Below, piece after piece: positions 32,539 through 41,120 of a DNA stretch of 53,536 nucleotides. The stretch is from an uncultured Eggerthellaceae bacterium. Lineage in GTDB: Bacteria; Actinomycetota; Coriobacteriia; Coriobacteriales; Eggerthellaceae. The position numbers and the translations under genes are program-made. Position 1 is the stretch's first letter. Each line of letters opens with the position of its first letter. Location: the NCBI GenBank assembly GCA_905234785.1, contig CAJOIP010000007.1, positions 1-53,536 on the forward strand. The letters run 5' to 3'. The notes below the pieces were generated by a model that was given only the letters and a program-made list of their open reading frames with translations, had not been told where the DNA came from and did not search any database.

Positions 32539-33978
32539 CTATCCGATCGCCCCCTCCATCTCGAGTTTGATTAAGTTGTTCATCTCGACCGCGTATTCCA
32601 GCGGCAGCTCTTTCGAAATAGGCTCGGCGAAGCCGTTCACGATCATGGTGCGCGCCTCTTCTTCGGAAATGCCGCGGCTCATCAGGTAGAACACCTTGTC
32701 ATCGCCGATGCGGCCGATGGTGGCCTCGTGCCCGATGTCGACGTTCTTGCAGCGGATGTCCATGGCCGGGATGGTGTCGGAACGGCTGCGGTCGTCGAGC
32801 ATCAGCGACTGGCACGACACCGAGCAGCGCGACCCCTCGGCCGCCGGCGTGGCAACCACCGAGCTGCGGAACGTCTGGATGCCGCCGTCTTTCGAGATGC
32901 CCTTGGTCTCGATGCTCGCCGACGTGTCCTTCGCGGCCAGCACCACCTTGCAGCCGGTGTCGAGGTTCTGCCCGCGGCCTGCGAACGTGATGCCCGTGAA
33001 GCTGGCGCGCGCCTTGCGCCCAGCAAGGATGCTCATGGGGTACAGGTAGCCGACGTGGCTGCCGAACGAGCCCGAGATCCACTCGATTTCGCCTTCCTCG
33101 TCGCAACGGCAGCGCTTGGTGTTGAGGTTGTACATGTTCTTCGACCAGTTCTCGATGGTCGAGTAGCGCAGGTGCGCGCGCTTGCCGACGAACAGCTCGA
33201 CCGCGCCAGCGTGCAGGTTGGCCACGTTGTACTTCGGGGCGCTGCAGCCTTCGATGAAGTGCAGGTCGGCGTCGTCTTCCACGATGATGAGCGTGTGCTC
33301 GAACTGGCCCGCGCCCTTCGCGTTCAGGCGGAAGTAGCTTTGCAGCGGGTAGTCGAGCTTCACGCCCTTGGGCACGTACACGAACGAGCCGCCCGACCAA
33401 ACGGCGCCGTGCAGGGCCGCGAACTTGTGGTCGGTCGGCGGGATGAGCGTCATGAACTTCTCTTTGATCAGGTCGGCGTATTCGCCGTGTAGCGCTTCCT
33501 CAATGCCCGAGTACACGATGCCCATCTTCGCGGCGCTTTCCTGCATGGAGTGGTACACGAGCTCCGAGTCGTACTGCGCGCCGACGCCGGCCAGATAGCT
33601 GCGCTCGGCCTGCGGGATGCCCAGGCGGTCGAACGTGTCCTTGATGTTGTCGGGCACGCTTTCCCAGTCGGACTTCTGGTCGGTGTTTGGCTTCACGTAC
33701 GTGACGATGTTGTCCATGTCGAGGCCGTCGATGGAAGGGCCCCAGTCGGACATGTCGATGCTGTTGAAGATCTCGAGCGACTTCAGGCGATGCTCGAGCA
33801 TCCACGCGGGCTCGTCTTTGCGCTCGGAGATTTCGCGGACGATGTCGGGTGTCAGGCCCGCATCGAGCTTCTCTGCGTCAGCGTCGTCGTAGCGGAAATC
33901 GTACATGCTGCGGTCGACGTCATCGACCTGCGTGCGCTTCTTTCCCGACGCGGTGACGGTCGTCTTGGTTTCTGCCAT
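32539..33978 (-). CDS. sufB: SufB, Fe-S assembly scaffold subunit
   Basis: 479 residues, full family length. SufB motifs are clear: YLAGVGAQYDSE, VPPTDHKFA-like PTDHKFAAL, AVWSGGSFVYVPKGV, EHTLIIVEDDADLHFIEGC and the C-terminal GHEATIGRIGDDKVFYLMSRG with conserved Cys and His. It builds the nascent [4Fe-4S] cluster. The ATG at 33978 is 7 bases after the sufC stop. Confidence 0.96.
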   Translation of the reverse strand: MAETKTTVTASGKKRTQVDDVDRSMYDFRYDDADAEKLDAGLTPDIVREISERKDEPAWMLEHRLKSLEIFNSIDMSDWGPSIDGLDMDNIVTYVKPNTDQKSDWESVPDNIKDTFDRLGIPQAERSYLAGVGAQYDSELVYHSMQESAAKMGIVYSGIEEALHGEYADLIKEKFMTLIPPTDHKFAALHGAVWSGGSFVYVPKGVKLDYPLQSYFRLNAKGAGQFEHTLIIVEDDADLHFIEGCSAPKYNVANLHAGAVELFVGKRAHLRYSTIENWSKNMYNLNTKRCRCDEEGEIEWISGSFGSHVGYLYPMSILAGRKARASFTGITFAGRGQNLDTGCKVVLAAKDTSASIETKGISKDGGIQTFRSSVVATPAAEGSRCSVSCQSLMLDDRSRSDTIPAMDIRCKNVDIGHEATIGRIGDDKVFYLMSRGISEEEARTMIVNGFAEPISKELPLEYAVEMNNLIKLEMEGAIG

Positions 33979-33985
33979 GGCGCAC

Positions 33986-34777
33986 CTACTTCGTATCAGG
34001 GCGCCCGGAGTGCGCCCCTTCGGAAGGGGAAATGGAGGCTTCGTAGCGCTCGAAGCCCTGCGCGTCGATTTCGTCGATGAGCTCGGCCGTGCCTTCGGCC
34101 ACCATGTGGCCCGACACCATGACGTGCACGCGGTCAACGTTCAGGTGCTCGAGGATGCGCGTGTTGTGCGTGATGATGAGCAGGGTGCCGTCACATTGCT
34201 CGCGGTACAGCTCCATGCCGCGCGACACGACCGAAAGCGCGTCGACGTCGAGGCCCGAGTCGGTTTCGTCGAGGATGGCGAGCTTGGGCTGCAACAGCAG
34301 AAGCTGCAGCATCTCGACCTTCTTCTTCTCGCCGCCGGAAAAGCCCACGCCCAGCTCGCGGTCGAGATAGGCAGGGTCCATGTCGAGCGTTTCGGCGAGC
34401 GCCTGGGTCTTCTTGCGGAACTCCTTGTTCTTCATCTTCTCGCCGCGGCCTTCCATCATGGCGCGCAGGAAGCTGCGCAGCGGCACGCCGGGAATCTCGA
34501 CCGGCGCCTGGAAGCTGAGGAACAGGCCCGCCTGGCTGCGCTTGTCGGGCGTGAGCTCGGTGATGTCGGCACCGTCGAATTCGATGTCGCCGCCGATCAC
34601 CTCGTAAGCCGGGTTGCCCATGAGCACGTGGCCGAGCGTCGACTTGCCCGCGCCGTTCGGCCCCATGAGCACGTGAACTTCGCCCTGCGGAACCTGCAGG
34701 TCGATGTCGTGGAGGATCTGCTTGTCCTCGACAGCGGCCGACAAGCCGCGACAGCGCAGCAACACATTGCTTGTCAT
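33986..34777 (-). CDS. sufC: SufC, Fe-S assembly ATPase
   Basis: 263-residue ABC-type ATPase: Walker A GPNGAGKST, Q-loop LFLSFQAPVEIPGV, SufC-type signature FSGGEKKKVEMLQ, Walker B LAILDETDSGLDVDAL. SufC powers conformational changes of the SufBD scaffold. AAGGAG stands before the ATG at 34777. It is first in the operon. Confidence 0.96.
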   Translation of the reverse strand: MTSNVLLRCRGLSAAVEDKQILHDIDLQVPQGEVHVLMGPNGAGKSTLGHVLMGNPAYEVIGGDIEFDGADITELTPDKRSQAGLFLSFQAPVEIPGVPLRSFLRAMMEGRGEKMKNKEFRKKTQALAETLDMDPAYLDRELGVGFSGGEKKKVEMLQLLLLQPKLAILDETDSGLDVDALSVVSRGMELYREQCDGTLLIITHNTRILEHLNVDRVHVMVSGHMVAEGTAELIDEIDAQGFERYEASISPSEGAHSGRPDTK

Positions 34778-35104
34778 GATGGTTCTCCTTTATATAGCGG
34801 CGGACTCGTCTGAGGTTGCTGCCGGCTTTAGCGCAAAGGGATAACTCCCCTCGCGCGGGCGGCAACCCCCTGAATACCGCCTATCGTACTGTTCGGAGAT
34901 AATCCTAGCATCTCCATGGGTTTTTGCAACGGGAATCTTCTCGCTTCGTATTATTCTCGGTGAGTGCTATACTCGTTCAAGCCAAGTTTTGCTCGCGTGC
35001 CTTCAAGGCTCATCCGTCGTGCAGCGGAGCGCGAGATCGTCGTCCTTGCACCGGGCGCTTCGGGGTGGCAGCCGTCGCGTCGACCAGCTGGAAAGGTGCG
35101 AGGT
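34778..35104. other. Divergent regulatory region between sufC and the MOSC gene
   Basis: 327 bases without a gene. It contains the suf promoter (34902-34929), a GC-rich suf leader of about 120 bases, a plus-strand -10 TATACT (34968-34973) and a leader of about 125 bases before the MOSC gene with several possible stems (gctcatccg/cggagcg, cacc/ggtg). I do not see a Rrf2-type operator with certainty. Confidence 0.45.
34902..34929 (-). promoter_or_regulatory. Promoter of the suf operon
   Basis: Minus strand TTGCAA (34924-34929), 16-base spacer, extended -10 TGCTAGGAT with TAGGAT at 34902-34907. This leaves a leader of about 115 bases before sufC. Confidence 0.55.
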
Positions 35105-35716
35105 ATGGGCAGCGCTTCCGAAAACTGCGCGAAGATCAAGGAAAACGAAACCGCCAAGGCGCTGGCCGAGGATTTGGGTATCGACAACCCGCTCATGGAA
35201 TCGGACCAGGGACCCGCGCCCAAGGTGGGCGATGTCGGCGTCGTGAAATCGGTGAACACGAGCGTGCGCAAGGGCACGCGCAAGGCACCGGCCGAGGCGG
35301 GTTACATCGAGCTGACGGCCGATTACGGCGTGGCGGGTGACGCGCACGCCGGCGACTGGCACCGCCAGGTGTCGTTCTTGGCCGAAGAGTCAATCGACGT
35401 AGCGCGCGAACACGGCCTCGACGTGGGCTTCGGCGACTTCGCCGAGAACATCACCACGCAGGGCGTCAACATCAAGGGCATGCCGCTTGGCACGCTCGTG
35501 CAAGTCGGCACGGCGAAGGTCGAGATTTCGCAAATCGGCAAGATCTGCCACACGCGCTGCGCCATCTACTACCTGGCCGGCGACTGCATCTTCCCACGCG
35601 AGGGCATCTTCGGCTGGGTCGTGGAACCCGGCATCGTGCGCCCAGGCGACGAAATCCGCGTGCTCGAGCTCGGCAAGGGCGAAGTGCACCGCGCCCTTTC
35701 CGACAAGCCGCTGTAA
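35105..35716 (+). CDS. MOSC-domain protein
   Basis: 203 residues. The MOSC domain (C-terminal domain of molybdenum cofactor sulfurase) is seen in GVAGDAHAGDWHRQVSFL, FGDFAENITTQG, LGTLVQVGTAKVEISQIGKIC and the conserved Cys in GKICHTRCAIY. MOSC proteins carry sulfur to molybdenum cofactor or to N-hydroxylated substrates. The N-terminal 45 residues (SASENCAKIKENETAKAL...) are extra. Start ATG at 35105 follows AAAGGTG. Its neighbour, the suf operon, and the fused desulfurase could be the sulfur donors. Confidence 0.85.
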   Translation: MGSASENCAKIKENETAKALAEDLGIDNPLMESDQGPAPKVGDVGVVKSVNTSVRKGTRKAPAEAGYIELTADYGVAGDAHAGDWHRQVSFLAEESIDVAREHGLDVGFGDFAENITTQGVNIKGMPLGTLVQVGTAKVEISQIGKICHTRCAIYYLAGDCIFPREGIFGWVVEPGIVRPGDEIRVLELGKGEVHRALSDKPL

Positions 35717-36033
35717 GCGCCCGCAACATCTATTCCTTGCGAACCGTCGAGCGCTTCCAAACGCGCTCGTTATGAGGCTACTGGGCTAGGTGGCCTCATA
35801 AACGCATTGTCCTTGCTTACACACGGAGTCGATATCGCTGCATTTTGATAGCTTTCTCGAGTTTCATGCAGCCATATGAGGTCCGTGTGTATCGGTTTCA
35901 CCATGCAAAGGGGGAATACGATACACATGTGCATCGTATTCATGCAGCAGGTTACACATGGAGCCAATATCGCTGCGTGAAATGCGAAAAAACCTGCAAC
36001 AACGCCTGCGAAGGCGGCATGCCTGGGGGGACG
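35717..36033. other. Intergenic region with hairpins and direct repeats
   Basis: 317 bases, no gene supported. Present are two hairpins after the MOSC stop (35748-35769 and 35770-35801, the second with perfect TTATGAGGC arms), a direct repeat of 25 bases with 22 matches (35817-35841 and 35952-35976, core ATATCGCTGC), and between them a perfect inverted repeat GAATACGAT/ATCGTATTC. It may be a decayed element or a non-coding RNA. Confidence 0.5.
35817..35976. repeat. Pair of 25-base direct repeats flanking an inverted repeat
   Basis: Copies at 35817-35841 and 35952-35976 differ at three positions. The spacer has the palindrome gaatacgat-acacatgtgc-atcgtattc and repeated CATGCAGC words. Confidence 0.55.
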
Positions 36034-36699
36034 TTAGCTGCGCTTGTCGATTTTGCGTGCGAGCCAGTCGCCCAGGGTCTGGAACACCTGCACGAGCACC
36101 ACGCACAGGATGACCGCCGCCAGCATGACGTCGCCCTGGAAGCGCTGGTAACCGTAGCGGATGGCGATGTCGCCCAAACCGCCGGCGCCGACCGTGCCGG
36201 CCATGGCGGAATACCCGAACAGGTTCACGAACGTGATGGCCGCACCGCGCACGAGCGAGGGCAGCGATTCTTTCAGCATGACCTTCACCACGATCTGGAA
36301 ATTGCTAGCACCGAAGCTGTGAGCAGCCTCGATAAGGCCCTTGTCCACTTCGGCGAGGCTCTGCTCGACGATGCGCGCGACGAAGGGCGCGGCGGCGACC
36401 GTCAGCGGCACGACGGCGCCCGGCACGCCGAGCGACGTGCCCACGACCAGGCGCGTGAACGGGATGATGGCCACGAGCAAGATGATGAACGGGATGGAGC
36501 GCCCGATGTTGATGATCCAGCCAAGCACGGTGTTCACCGCGCGGTTGGGGCGCAGGCCACCCGGCGCCGTGACGGCGAACCAAATGCCCAGCGGCAAGCC
36601 GATAACGTAGGCGAACAGGCACGACAGGATGGTCATGACGAGCGTGTCGACCGTGCCTTGGGCGAGCAGCGCGCCGTACTTGTCGAAGAACTCGGCCAT
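36034..36699 (-). CDS. metI: Methionine ABC transporter permease
   Basis: 221 residues with five to six membrane helices and the MetI pattern: QGTVDTLVMTILSCLFAYVIGLPLG-type start, RSIPFIILLVAIIP, and the EAA loop AHSFGASNFQIVVKVMLKESLP followed by GGLGDIAIRYGYQRF. It imports methionine with MetN and MetQ. The ATG at 36699 overlaps the metN TAA by one base. Confidence 0.94.
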   Translation of the reverse strand: MAEFFDKYGALLAQGTVDTLVMTILSCLFAYVIGLPLGIWFAVTAPGGLRPNRAVNTVLGWIINIGRSIPFIILLVAIIPFTRLVVGTSLGVPGAVVPLTVAAAPFVARIVEQSLAEVDKGLIEAAHSFGASNFQIVVKVMLKESLPSLVRGAAITFVNLFGYSAMAGTVGAGGLGDIAIRYGYQRFQGDVMLAAVILCVVLVQVFQTLGDWLARKIDKRS

Positions 36700-37505
36700 T
36701 ACGCGACCACCTCCTCGGAACAATCAATTTCCTCCGAGGAAAATGATTCGTCCGAATCGGGCGCCTTTTCGAAGCCCCAATCGAGCAGCTCGCGGGCGAC
36801 CTTGCTCTGGGGGTTGGCGAACAGCTCGGCGGTCTCGCCCACTTCCACGATGTGGCCGGCGTCGATGACGGCCGTGCGGTTGCAGATGCGCTGCGCCACG
36901 GCGAGCGAATGCGTGATGACGACCATCGTCACGCCCAGCTCCTCGTTGATGCGCGCCAGCAAGTCGAGCACCTGTACGGTCGTGCGCGAGTCGAGCGCGC
37001 TCGTGGCCTCGTCGCAGAGCATGTAGCGCGGACGGTTTGCGAGCGCGCGGGCGATGGCCACGCGCTGTTGCTGGCCGCCGGACAGCTCGCTGGGGTAGCG
37101 CGACGCCTTGTCGTCGAGGCTGACGAGGCGCAGCAGCTCGTGCGCGCGTTCAGCGTTCTGGGCCTTGGGCTCGCGGCGAACCTCAAGCGGGAACATGACG
37201 TTCTGCAGCACCGTGCGCTGCTGGAACAAGCTGAAGTTCTGGAAGATCATGCCGATGTTGGCCCTCAGTTCGCGCAGCTGGCGGCCTTCGTAGTTGGTGA
37301 TGTCGTCGCCGTCGATGACGATCTGGCCCTCGGTCGGCCGCTCGAGCAGGTTCAGCAAACGCACGAGCGTGGACTTGCCGGCGCCCGACTCGCCGATGAT
37401 GCCGAAGATGTCGCCATCGTCGATTTTCAGGTTGATGTGGTCGAGGGCGCGGTGATCGCCATCGCTGGCGTGGTACACCTTCCCCACGTCTTTCAGTTCA
37501 ATCAT
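36699..37505 (-). CDS. metN: Methionine ABC transporter ATP-binding protein
   Basis: 268 residues: Walker [11 protein letters not shown]-loop [14 protein letters not shown], signature [15 protein letters not shown], Walker [12 protein letters not shown], switch His ITHSLAVAQ. The MetN-type start [11 protein letters not shown] and D-loop fit. It is shorter than E. coli MetN and lacks most of the C-terminal NIL/ACT-type methionine-sensing domain, so feedback inhibition by methionine may be absent. Confidence 0.94.
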   Translation of the reverse strand: MIELKDVGKVYHASDGDHRALDHINLKIDDGDIFGIIGESGAGKSTLVRLLNLLERPTEGQIVIDGDDITNYEGRQLRELRANIGMIFQNFSLFQQRTVLQNVMFPLEVRREPKAQNAERAHELLRLVSLDDKASRYPSELSGGQQQRVAIARALANRPRYMLCDEATSALDSRTTVQVLDLLARINEELGVTMVVITHSLAVAQRICNRTAVIDAGHIVEVGETAELFANPQSKVARELLDWGFEKAPDSDESFSSEEIDCSEEVVA

Positions 37506-37606
37506 CGGCCTCTTCCCTTTCTCAACCTTTCTTTATCGCAACATGCGGGGCCGACGTATCGGCCCCGCACACGGCAATCCGTTGTGACTTGCTTGGTCTT
37601 TACAGT

Positions 37607-38503
37607 TTACACCGGGATGACTTCGCCGTTGTAGGTCTTGGTGATGTAGTCCTTGACCTCCTGTGACGAGACTGCATCGACGAGCGCCTTGGTCTTGTCG
37701 GTGTTCTCGTTGCCTTCCTTCACGACGATCACGTTCACGTACGGGGAGTCGCCGGCCTCGGTCAACAGGATGAGGTCGCTGCCGAGGTTGGCACCGAGCG
37801 CGTAGTTCGTGTTGATGACCGCGATGTCGACGTCCTGCAGGACGGTCGGGACGGTGGCAGCCTCAACCTCGACGAACTGCAGGTTCTTCGGGTTCGACTT
37901 GATGTCCTTCGGCGTGGCGGCAAGGTCGGTCGGATCGTTCAGCTCGATGAGGCCGGCGGTCTGCAGCAGCAGCAGCGCACGCGCCTCGTTGGTGGTGTCG
38001 TTCGGCACGGCGACCTGCGCGCCATCAGCCAAGTCGTCGAGCGAAGCGGTCTTGCCAGCGTAAATCCTCATGGGCTCGATGTGCACGCCGGCCACGTTCA
38101 CCAGGTGCGTGCCCTGCTCGGCGTTGAAGTCGTCGAGGTACGGGATGTGCTGGAAGTAGTTGGCATCGAGCTCGCCGTCTTCGGTCGCCGTGTTCGGCAG
38201 CACGTAGTCGGTGAATTCGACGACCTCGAGCGTGTAGCCGGCCTCCTCGAGCAGCGGCGCGACGGCGTCGTTGAGGATCTCGGCATGCGGCGTCGGCGTG
38301 GCGCCCACCTTGATGACCTTGTCATCGGCCGTAGCTGCGCTGGACGTGCTTTCGCTGGCAGAGCTGGCGCTTGCGGAGCTACCCGAGCTGGAAGCGCTCG
38401 AGCTAGCCGAGTTTCCCCCGCATGCGGTCAGCCCGAACGCCAACACGACGCCGAGCGCAGCCACCAGGATGGCAGCAATTCTCTTGTTCTTCGCAACCTG
38501 CAT
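37607..38503 (-). CDS. metQ: MetQ/NlpA methionine-binding lipoprotein
   Basis: 298 residues. Signal peptide with lipobox LTAC (Cys 28), a Ser/Ala linker, then the NlpA fold: VGATPTPHAEIL, ANYFQHIPYLDDFN, IEPMRIYAGKTASLDDL, AVPNDTTNEARALLLLQ and VNTNYALGANL-like INTNYALGANL. It delivers methionine to MetNI, which would support SAM supply for the many SAM-using enzymes here. First gene of the metQNI operon; 101 bases separate it from metN. Confidence 0.94.
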   Translation of the reverse strand: MQVAKNKRIAAILVAALGVVLAFGLTACGGNSASSSASSSGSSASASSASESTSSAATADDKVIKVGATPTPHAEILNDAVAPLLEEAGYTLEVVEFTDYVLPNTATEDGELDANYFQHIPYLDDFNAEQGTHLVNVAGVHIEPMRIYAGKTASLDDLADGAQVAVPNDTTNEARALLLLQTAGLIELNDPTDLAATPKDIKSNPKNLQFVEVEAATVPTVLQDVDIAVINTNYALGANLGSDLILLTEAGDSPYVNVIVVKEGNENTDKTKALVDAVSSQEVKDYITKTYNGEVIPV

Positions 38504-38714
38504 AATGGTCCCCCTTCCATTTTGGGCCTCTTCAAGCCCGTGAAAATGTGCTGGGCGTTATTATGCCCAAATTGGGAAATCGCGCGCAAGGCCTGCTGTG
38601 TTGCACGTTTCTAATGCCCCGTTATCGATTATTCGGATAACCCGACTATCGGGTGTTTCGGCAATAGCCGGCCAGCGAACTATAAGGGGTTGCTGAGTTT
38701 GTTCAAATTAGATA

Positions 38715-38743
38715 TTGCCTTTTGTTAGACAATGTCTTATATT
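38715..38743 (+). promoter_or_regulatory. Promoter of candidate sRNA 1
   Basis: TTGCCT (38715-38720), 17-base spacer, TATATT (38738-38743). The shared motif TAGACAATGTCTTATATT (38726-38743) spans spacer and -10; its AGACA-A-TGTCT core is a perfect palindrome. Confidence 0.6.
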
Positions 38744-38749
38744 CGAGAA

Positions 38750-38854
38750 GGTCTGAAGCACGGCGGGTTCCCTTCCCTCCACCAAATAAGGTCCCGCCAC
38801 TTCTATAGCAACGGACCGCCGCGTCCCTCCTTCAAGCGGCGGTCCGTCCTTTTT
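38750..38854 (+). ncRNA. Candidate small RNA 1 with C-rich (anti-SD-like) loops
   Basis: Between a good promoter and a strong terminator lie about 105 bases with no credible ORF. Hairpin 1 has GGCGGG/CCCGCC (38762-38767 with 38793-38798) closing a loop that contains TTCCCTTCCCTCC. The terminator loop contains GTCCCTCCTTCAA. Single-stranded UCCC/CCUCC stretches are the seed type of Gram-positive sRNAs such as RsaE, which mask ribosome binding sites. No Rfam family is recognised. It could instead be an attenuator leader of the gene at 38916. Confidence 0.5.
38811..38854 (+). terminator. Intrinsic terminator of candidate sRNA 1
   Basis: Perfect 12-bp stem ACGGACCGCCGC / GCGGCGGTCCGT, 13-base C-rich loop, then CCTTTTT. 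The best-formed terminator in the window. Confidence 0.85.
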
Positions 38855-38915
38855 CGCAAATCGATTCGGTAGAATATCACCAAGATTACTGGCGCCTGTT
38901 TCGTTCGGAGACACC

Positions 38916-41120
38916 ATGGTTGAAACCCGCCGTGTCATGATCCCCCTGGCCCTGGCCCTGGCACTTGCCCTCGCCCTCGCATGCCTCGTTGCGCTTGGCG
39001 GATGCGTGGCGCAGGGGGCGAGTTCGCAGGCGGCTTCCGGCAACGGCCCCGAACAGAAGGACGTGAGCGTTATGGTACAGCTTCAGGTAACCACCACGCA
39101 ATGCGACTATGCGGAGGTCGGAGAGCAGACGGGCCACGGCGGTTATGGCGAATACACCGAGGTCGCCGTTGAATCCGAAGGCTACGACGGACTGAAGGCG
39201 GCGCTTGAGAGCCGCAACAAGCAGGCCGCCACGGCGACTATCGACACGGTGCGCGACCACGCGAACGACCCGGACGCGCAGAGCACGACCGAAGGGCACG
39301 AGCTCGACGTGCTGCTCGGCGGCGTCGACAACACGGTGCAGGCGATCGACTTCATCAATTTCATCAGCCAGGCTGCCGTGACGCGCGCCGACAGCAACCT
39401 GACGTGCCTTCTGGAAACGAGCGTCTCCGAGATCGACGGCTGGGGCAAGAAGCTGAGCTTCGCCTCGCACGTCTACGACTCCGCCACGGGCAAGGAGCTC
39501 GCGCTTGGCGACCTTGTCACCGACACGGCGCAGCTGCCCGACCTCGTCGATGCGGCGATGCACGAGAAGTACTACTTCGAGGGCATGTTCGAAGAAAGCG
39601 AAGACGTGGCGCAAATCGTGCGCGGCAAGTTGGAAGACCCCGCGGCGAACGGCGCGCTGGCGTGGACGGCCGACTACCTGGGCATGAAGATCTATTTCGA
39701 CAGCAGCGACCTCTCGCATGCCGACACGTACCAGGGCATGTACGTCTCGCTTCCCTACGACGAGCACCCCGAGCTGTTCGCCGACACGTGCAAGGCGCTT
39801 CCCGACGAGTTCATCGCGCAATTGGAATACGGCAAAACGTACGCGTTGCCCGGCGATGCGCAGGGGCGCTCGGTGCGCGTGACGCGCACCCACGACGATG
39901 ACGCGCGTCCGCAGGGCCTGCTCGGCACGTCGCCCAACACGTCGAACGCGACCGCCGGCTGGATGTTCGCCGTCGAGGTCGGCATGGGGGAAGGCGCCGA
40001 CTTCGCGCCGACGGGAGAAGCGGCGAACTATCCGTGGTTCTACGACATGCACCTCCAGGACTACATGCCGAGCCTCGTGCGCTCGGGCGGGAACTGGTAC
40101 GTGTACGGGTTCGGGGACCGCAATTCCGAAAACTACCCGACCGCCGTGTTCAAGCTCGACGGCGAAGTGAAGCTGGTGAAGGAGTTCGAAGAGGGATTCG
40201 CGCCGAGCGCGCCGTACACGACCTGGGCGTTCCCGAGCAATCCGACTGCGGTCACCATGGCCGACCGCGATTGCCTGGCGAGCTACGACCGCATCCTGTT
40301 CGAGCGCGCGTGCTCGATTGACGGCGCCACCGGCCTGCCCGCGCCCGCGGCCGAGAGCTATCGGGCGCATACCAAGAACCAGGCGTACAAAATGCGCATG
40401 AGCGTAAGCGGCACGCTTGTCGGCAAAGACGGGCAGCTGGGCGACGCTGCGGTCATAGACGAGGGCGCCGTGTGCTTCCTCGAGGCGGGTTTGCGCTACA
40501 ACTTCTACGACATGCGGTTGGAGGACGGGCGGCTCGTGCGCCTTGAATGCGACCCGCGCACGCGCAAGATCGACGGCCATTACACCGCCGACATCATGTC
40601 GATGGTGCCCGCCTACACGGCCGCTTCGGCGACGATCGAGTCGGGGCCGCGCCAGCGCACCGTGAACCAGCACGGCCGAGAAGTGCCGCTCGTGCCCGAG
40701 ACTGGCAACCTCGTGGGCATGGGCGCCATCCTCGATTATGGCGGCACTCCCTGGTGGGTGGCCGAGGAATTCGTCGGCACGTGGAAGATGACCGAAGGCG
40801 ACCGCGAGCTCATCGCCGGGCGGTATCCCGACGGGAAGGCGCCGGCTGACGGTTCGCTTGAAATCCGCGAGGACGGCACTTTCACGTTCGCGTTCGACGG
40901 GCGCACGTTCGAGGGATCGCTTGACGAAACGCGCGGCTGGGGCGTATACGCCGGCGGATCGATGACGCCGACCGACAGCGGCACCGAGCAGGACGTGTAC
41001 TTCGATTATGCGAGCGATGACGACCATGCGTGGACGCATTTGGAATTCCACGTCGTCGGACTGCCCTACCCCCTGCACGAGCAATCCCCCGCCATCCTCT
41101 GCTTTCTCACACGCGTTTAG
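38916..41120 (+). CDS. Large lipoprotein of unknown function
   Basis: 734 residues. Signal peptide made of an unusual (Leu-Ala)n run ends in lipobox ALGGC (Cys 30). The body is acidic and soluble. Residues about 50-250 resemble the DUF4163/DUF3298-type arrangement (QAIDFINFISQAA, then HVYDSATGKELALGDLVTD and the end LSYDEHP-like SLPYDEHPELFAD), seen in RsiV-like and other secreted proteins. The C-terminal part (about 620-734) reads like a lipocalin-type or META-like beta domain (GSLEIREDGTFTFAFDG). No catalytic motif is evident. Last four bases overlap the convergent comF gene. Confidence 0.75.
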   Translation: MVETRRVMIPLALALALALALACLVALGGCVAQGASSQAASGNGPEQKDVSVMVQLQVTTTQCDYAEVGEQTGHGGYGEYTEVAVESEGYDGLKAALESRNKQAATATIDTVRDHANDPDAQSTTEGHELDVLLGGVDNTVQAIDFINFISQAAVTRADSNLTCLLETSVSEIDGWGKKLSFASHVYDSATGKELALGDLVTDTAQLPDLVDAAMHEKYYFEGMFEESEDVAQIVRGKLEDPAANGALAWTADYLGMKIYFDSSDLSHADTYQGMYVSLPYDEHPELFADTCKALPDEFIAQLEYGKTYALPGDAQGRSVRVTRTHDDDARPQGLLGTSPNTSNATAGWMFAVEVGMGEGADFAPTGEAANYPWFYDMHLQDYMPSLVRSGGNWYVYGFGDRNSENYPTAVFKLDGEVKLVKEFEEGFAPSAPYTTWAFPSNPTAVTMADRDCLASYDRILFERACSIDGATGLPAPAAESYRAHTKNQAYKMRMSVSGTLVGKDGQLGDAAVIDEGAVCFLEAGLRYNFYDMRLEDGRLVRLECDPRTRKIDGHYTADIMSMVPAYTAASATIESGPRQRTVNQHGREVPLVPETGNLVGMGAILDYGGTPWWVAEEFVGTWKMTEGDRELIAGRYPDGKAPADGSLEIREDGTFTFAFDGRTFEGSLDETRGWGVYAGGSMTPTDSGTEQDVYFDYASDDDHAWTHLEFHVVGLPYPLHEQSPAILCFLTRV

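Larger units (their letters stand above)
38504..38915. other. Divergent intergenic region containing a candidate small RNA
   Basis: 412 bases. The metQ-proximal part (38504-38700) holds its leader and no recognisable SAM riboswitch. From 38715 a plus-strand promoter, transcript and terminator form a small-RNA unit or an attenuated leader for the lipoprotein gene at 38916. Confidence 0.5.

Noticed and set aside
34778-34900. SAM riboswitch upstream of sufC (GCCGGCAGCAACC on the minus strand)
   Set aside because: Only one short word resembles the SAM-I/SAM-IV core; the surrounding helices and the other conserved blocks are not visible.
38504-38700. SAM/S-box riboswitch upstream of metQ
   Set aside because: Expected from gene function, but no S-box core or terminator pair is seen on the minus strand.
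38761-38785. tmRNA or tRNA 3' end (GGGTTCCC...CCACCA)
   Set aside because: A tmRNA here would have to run back into metQ, and no tRNA-like acceptor pairing is found; the segment is better explained as the loop of candidate sRNA 1.
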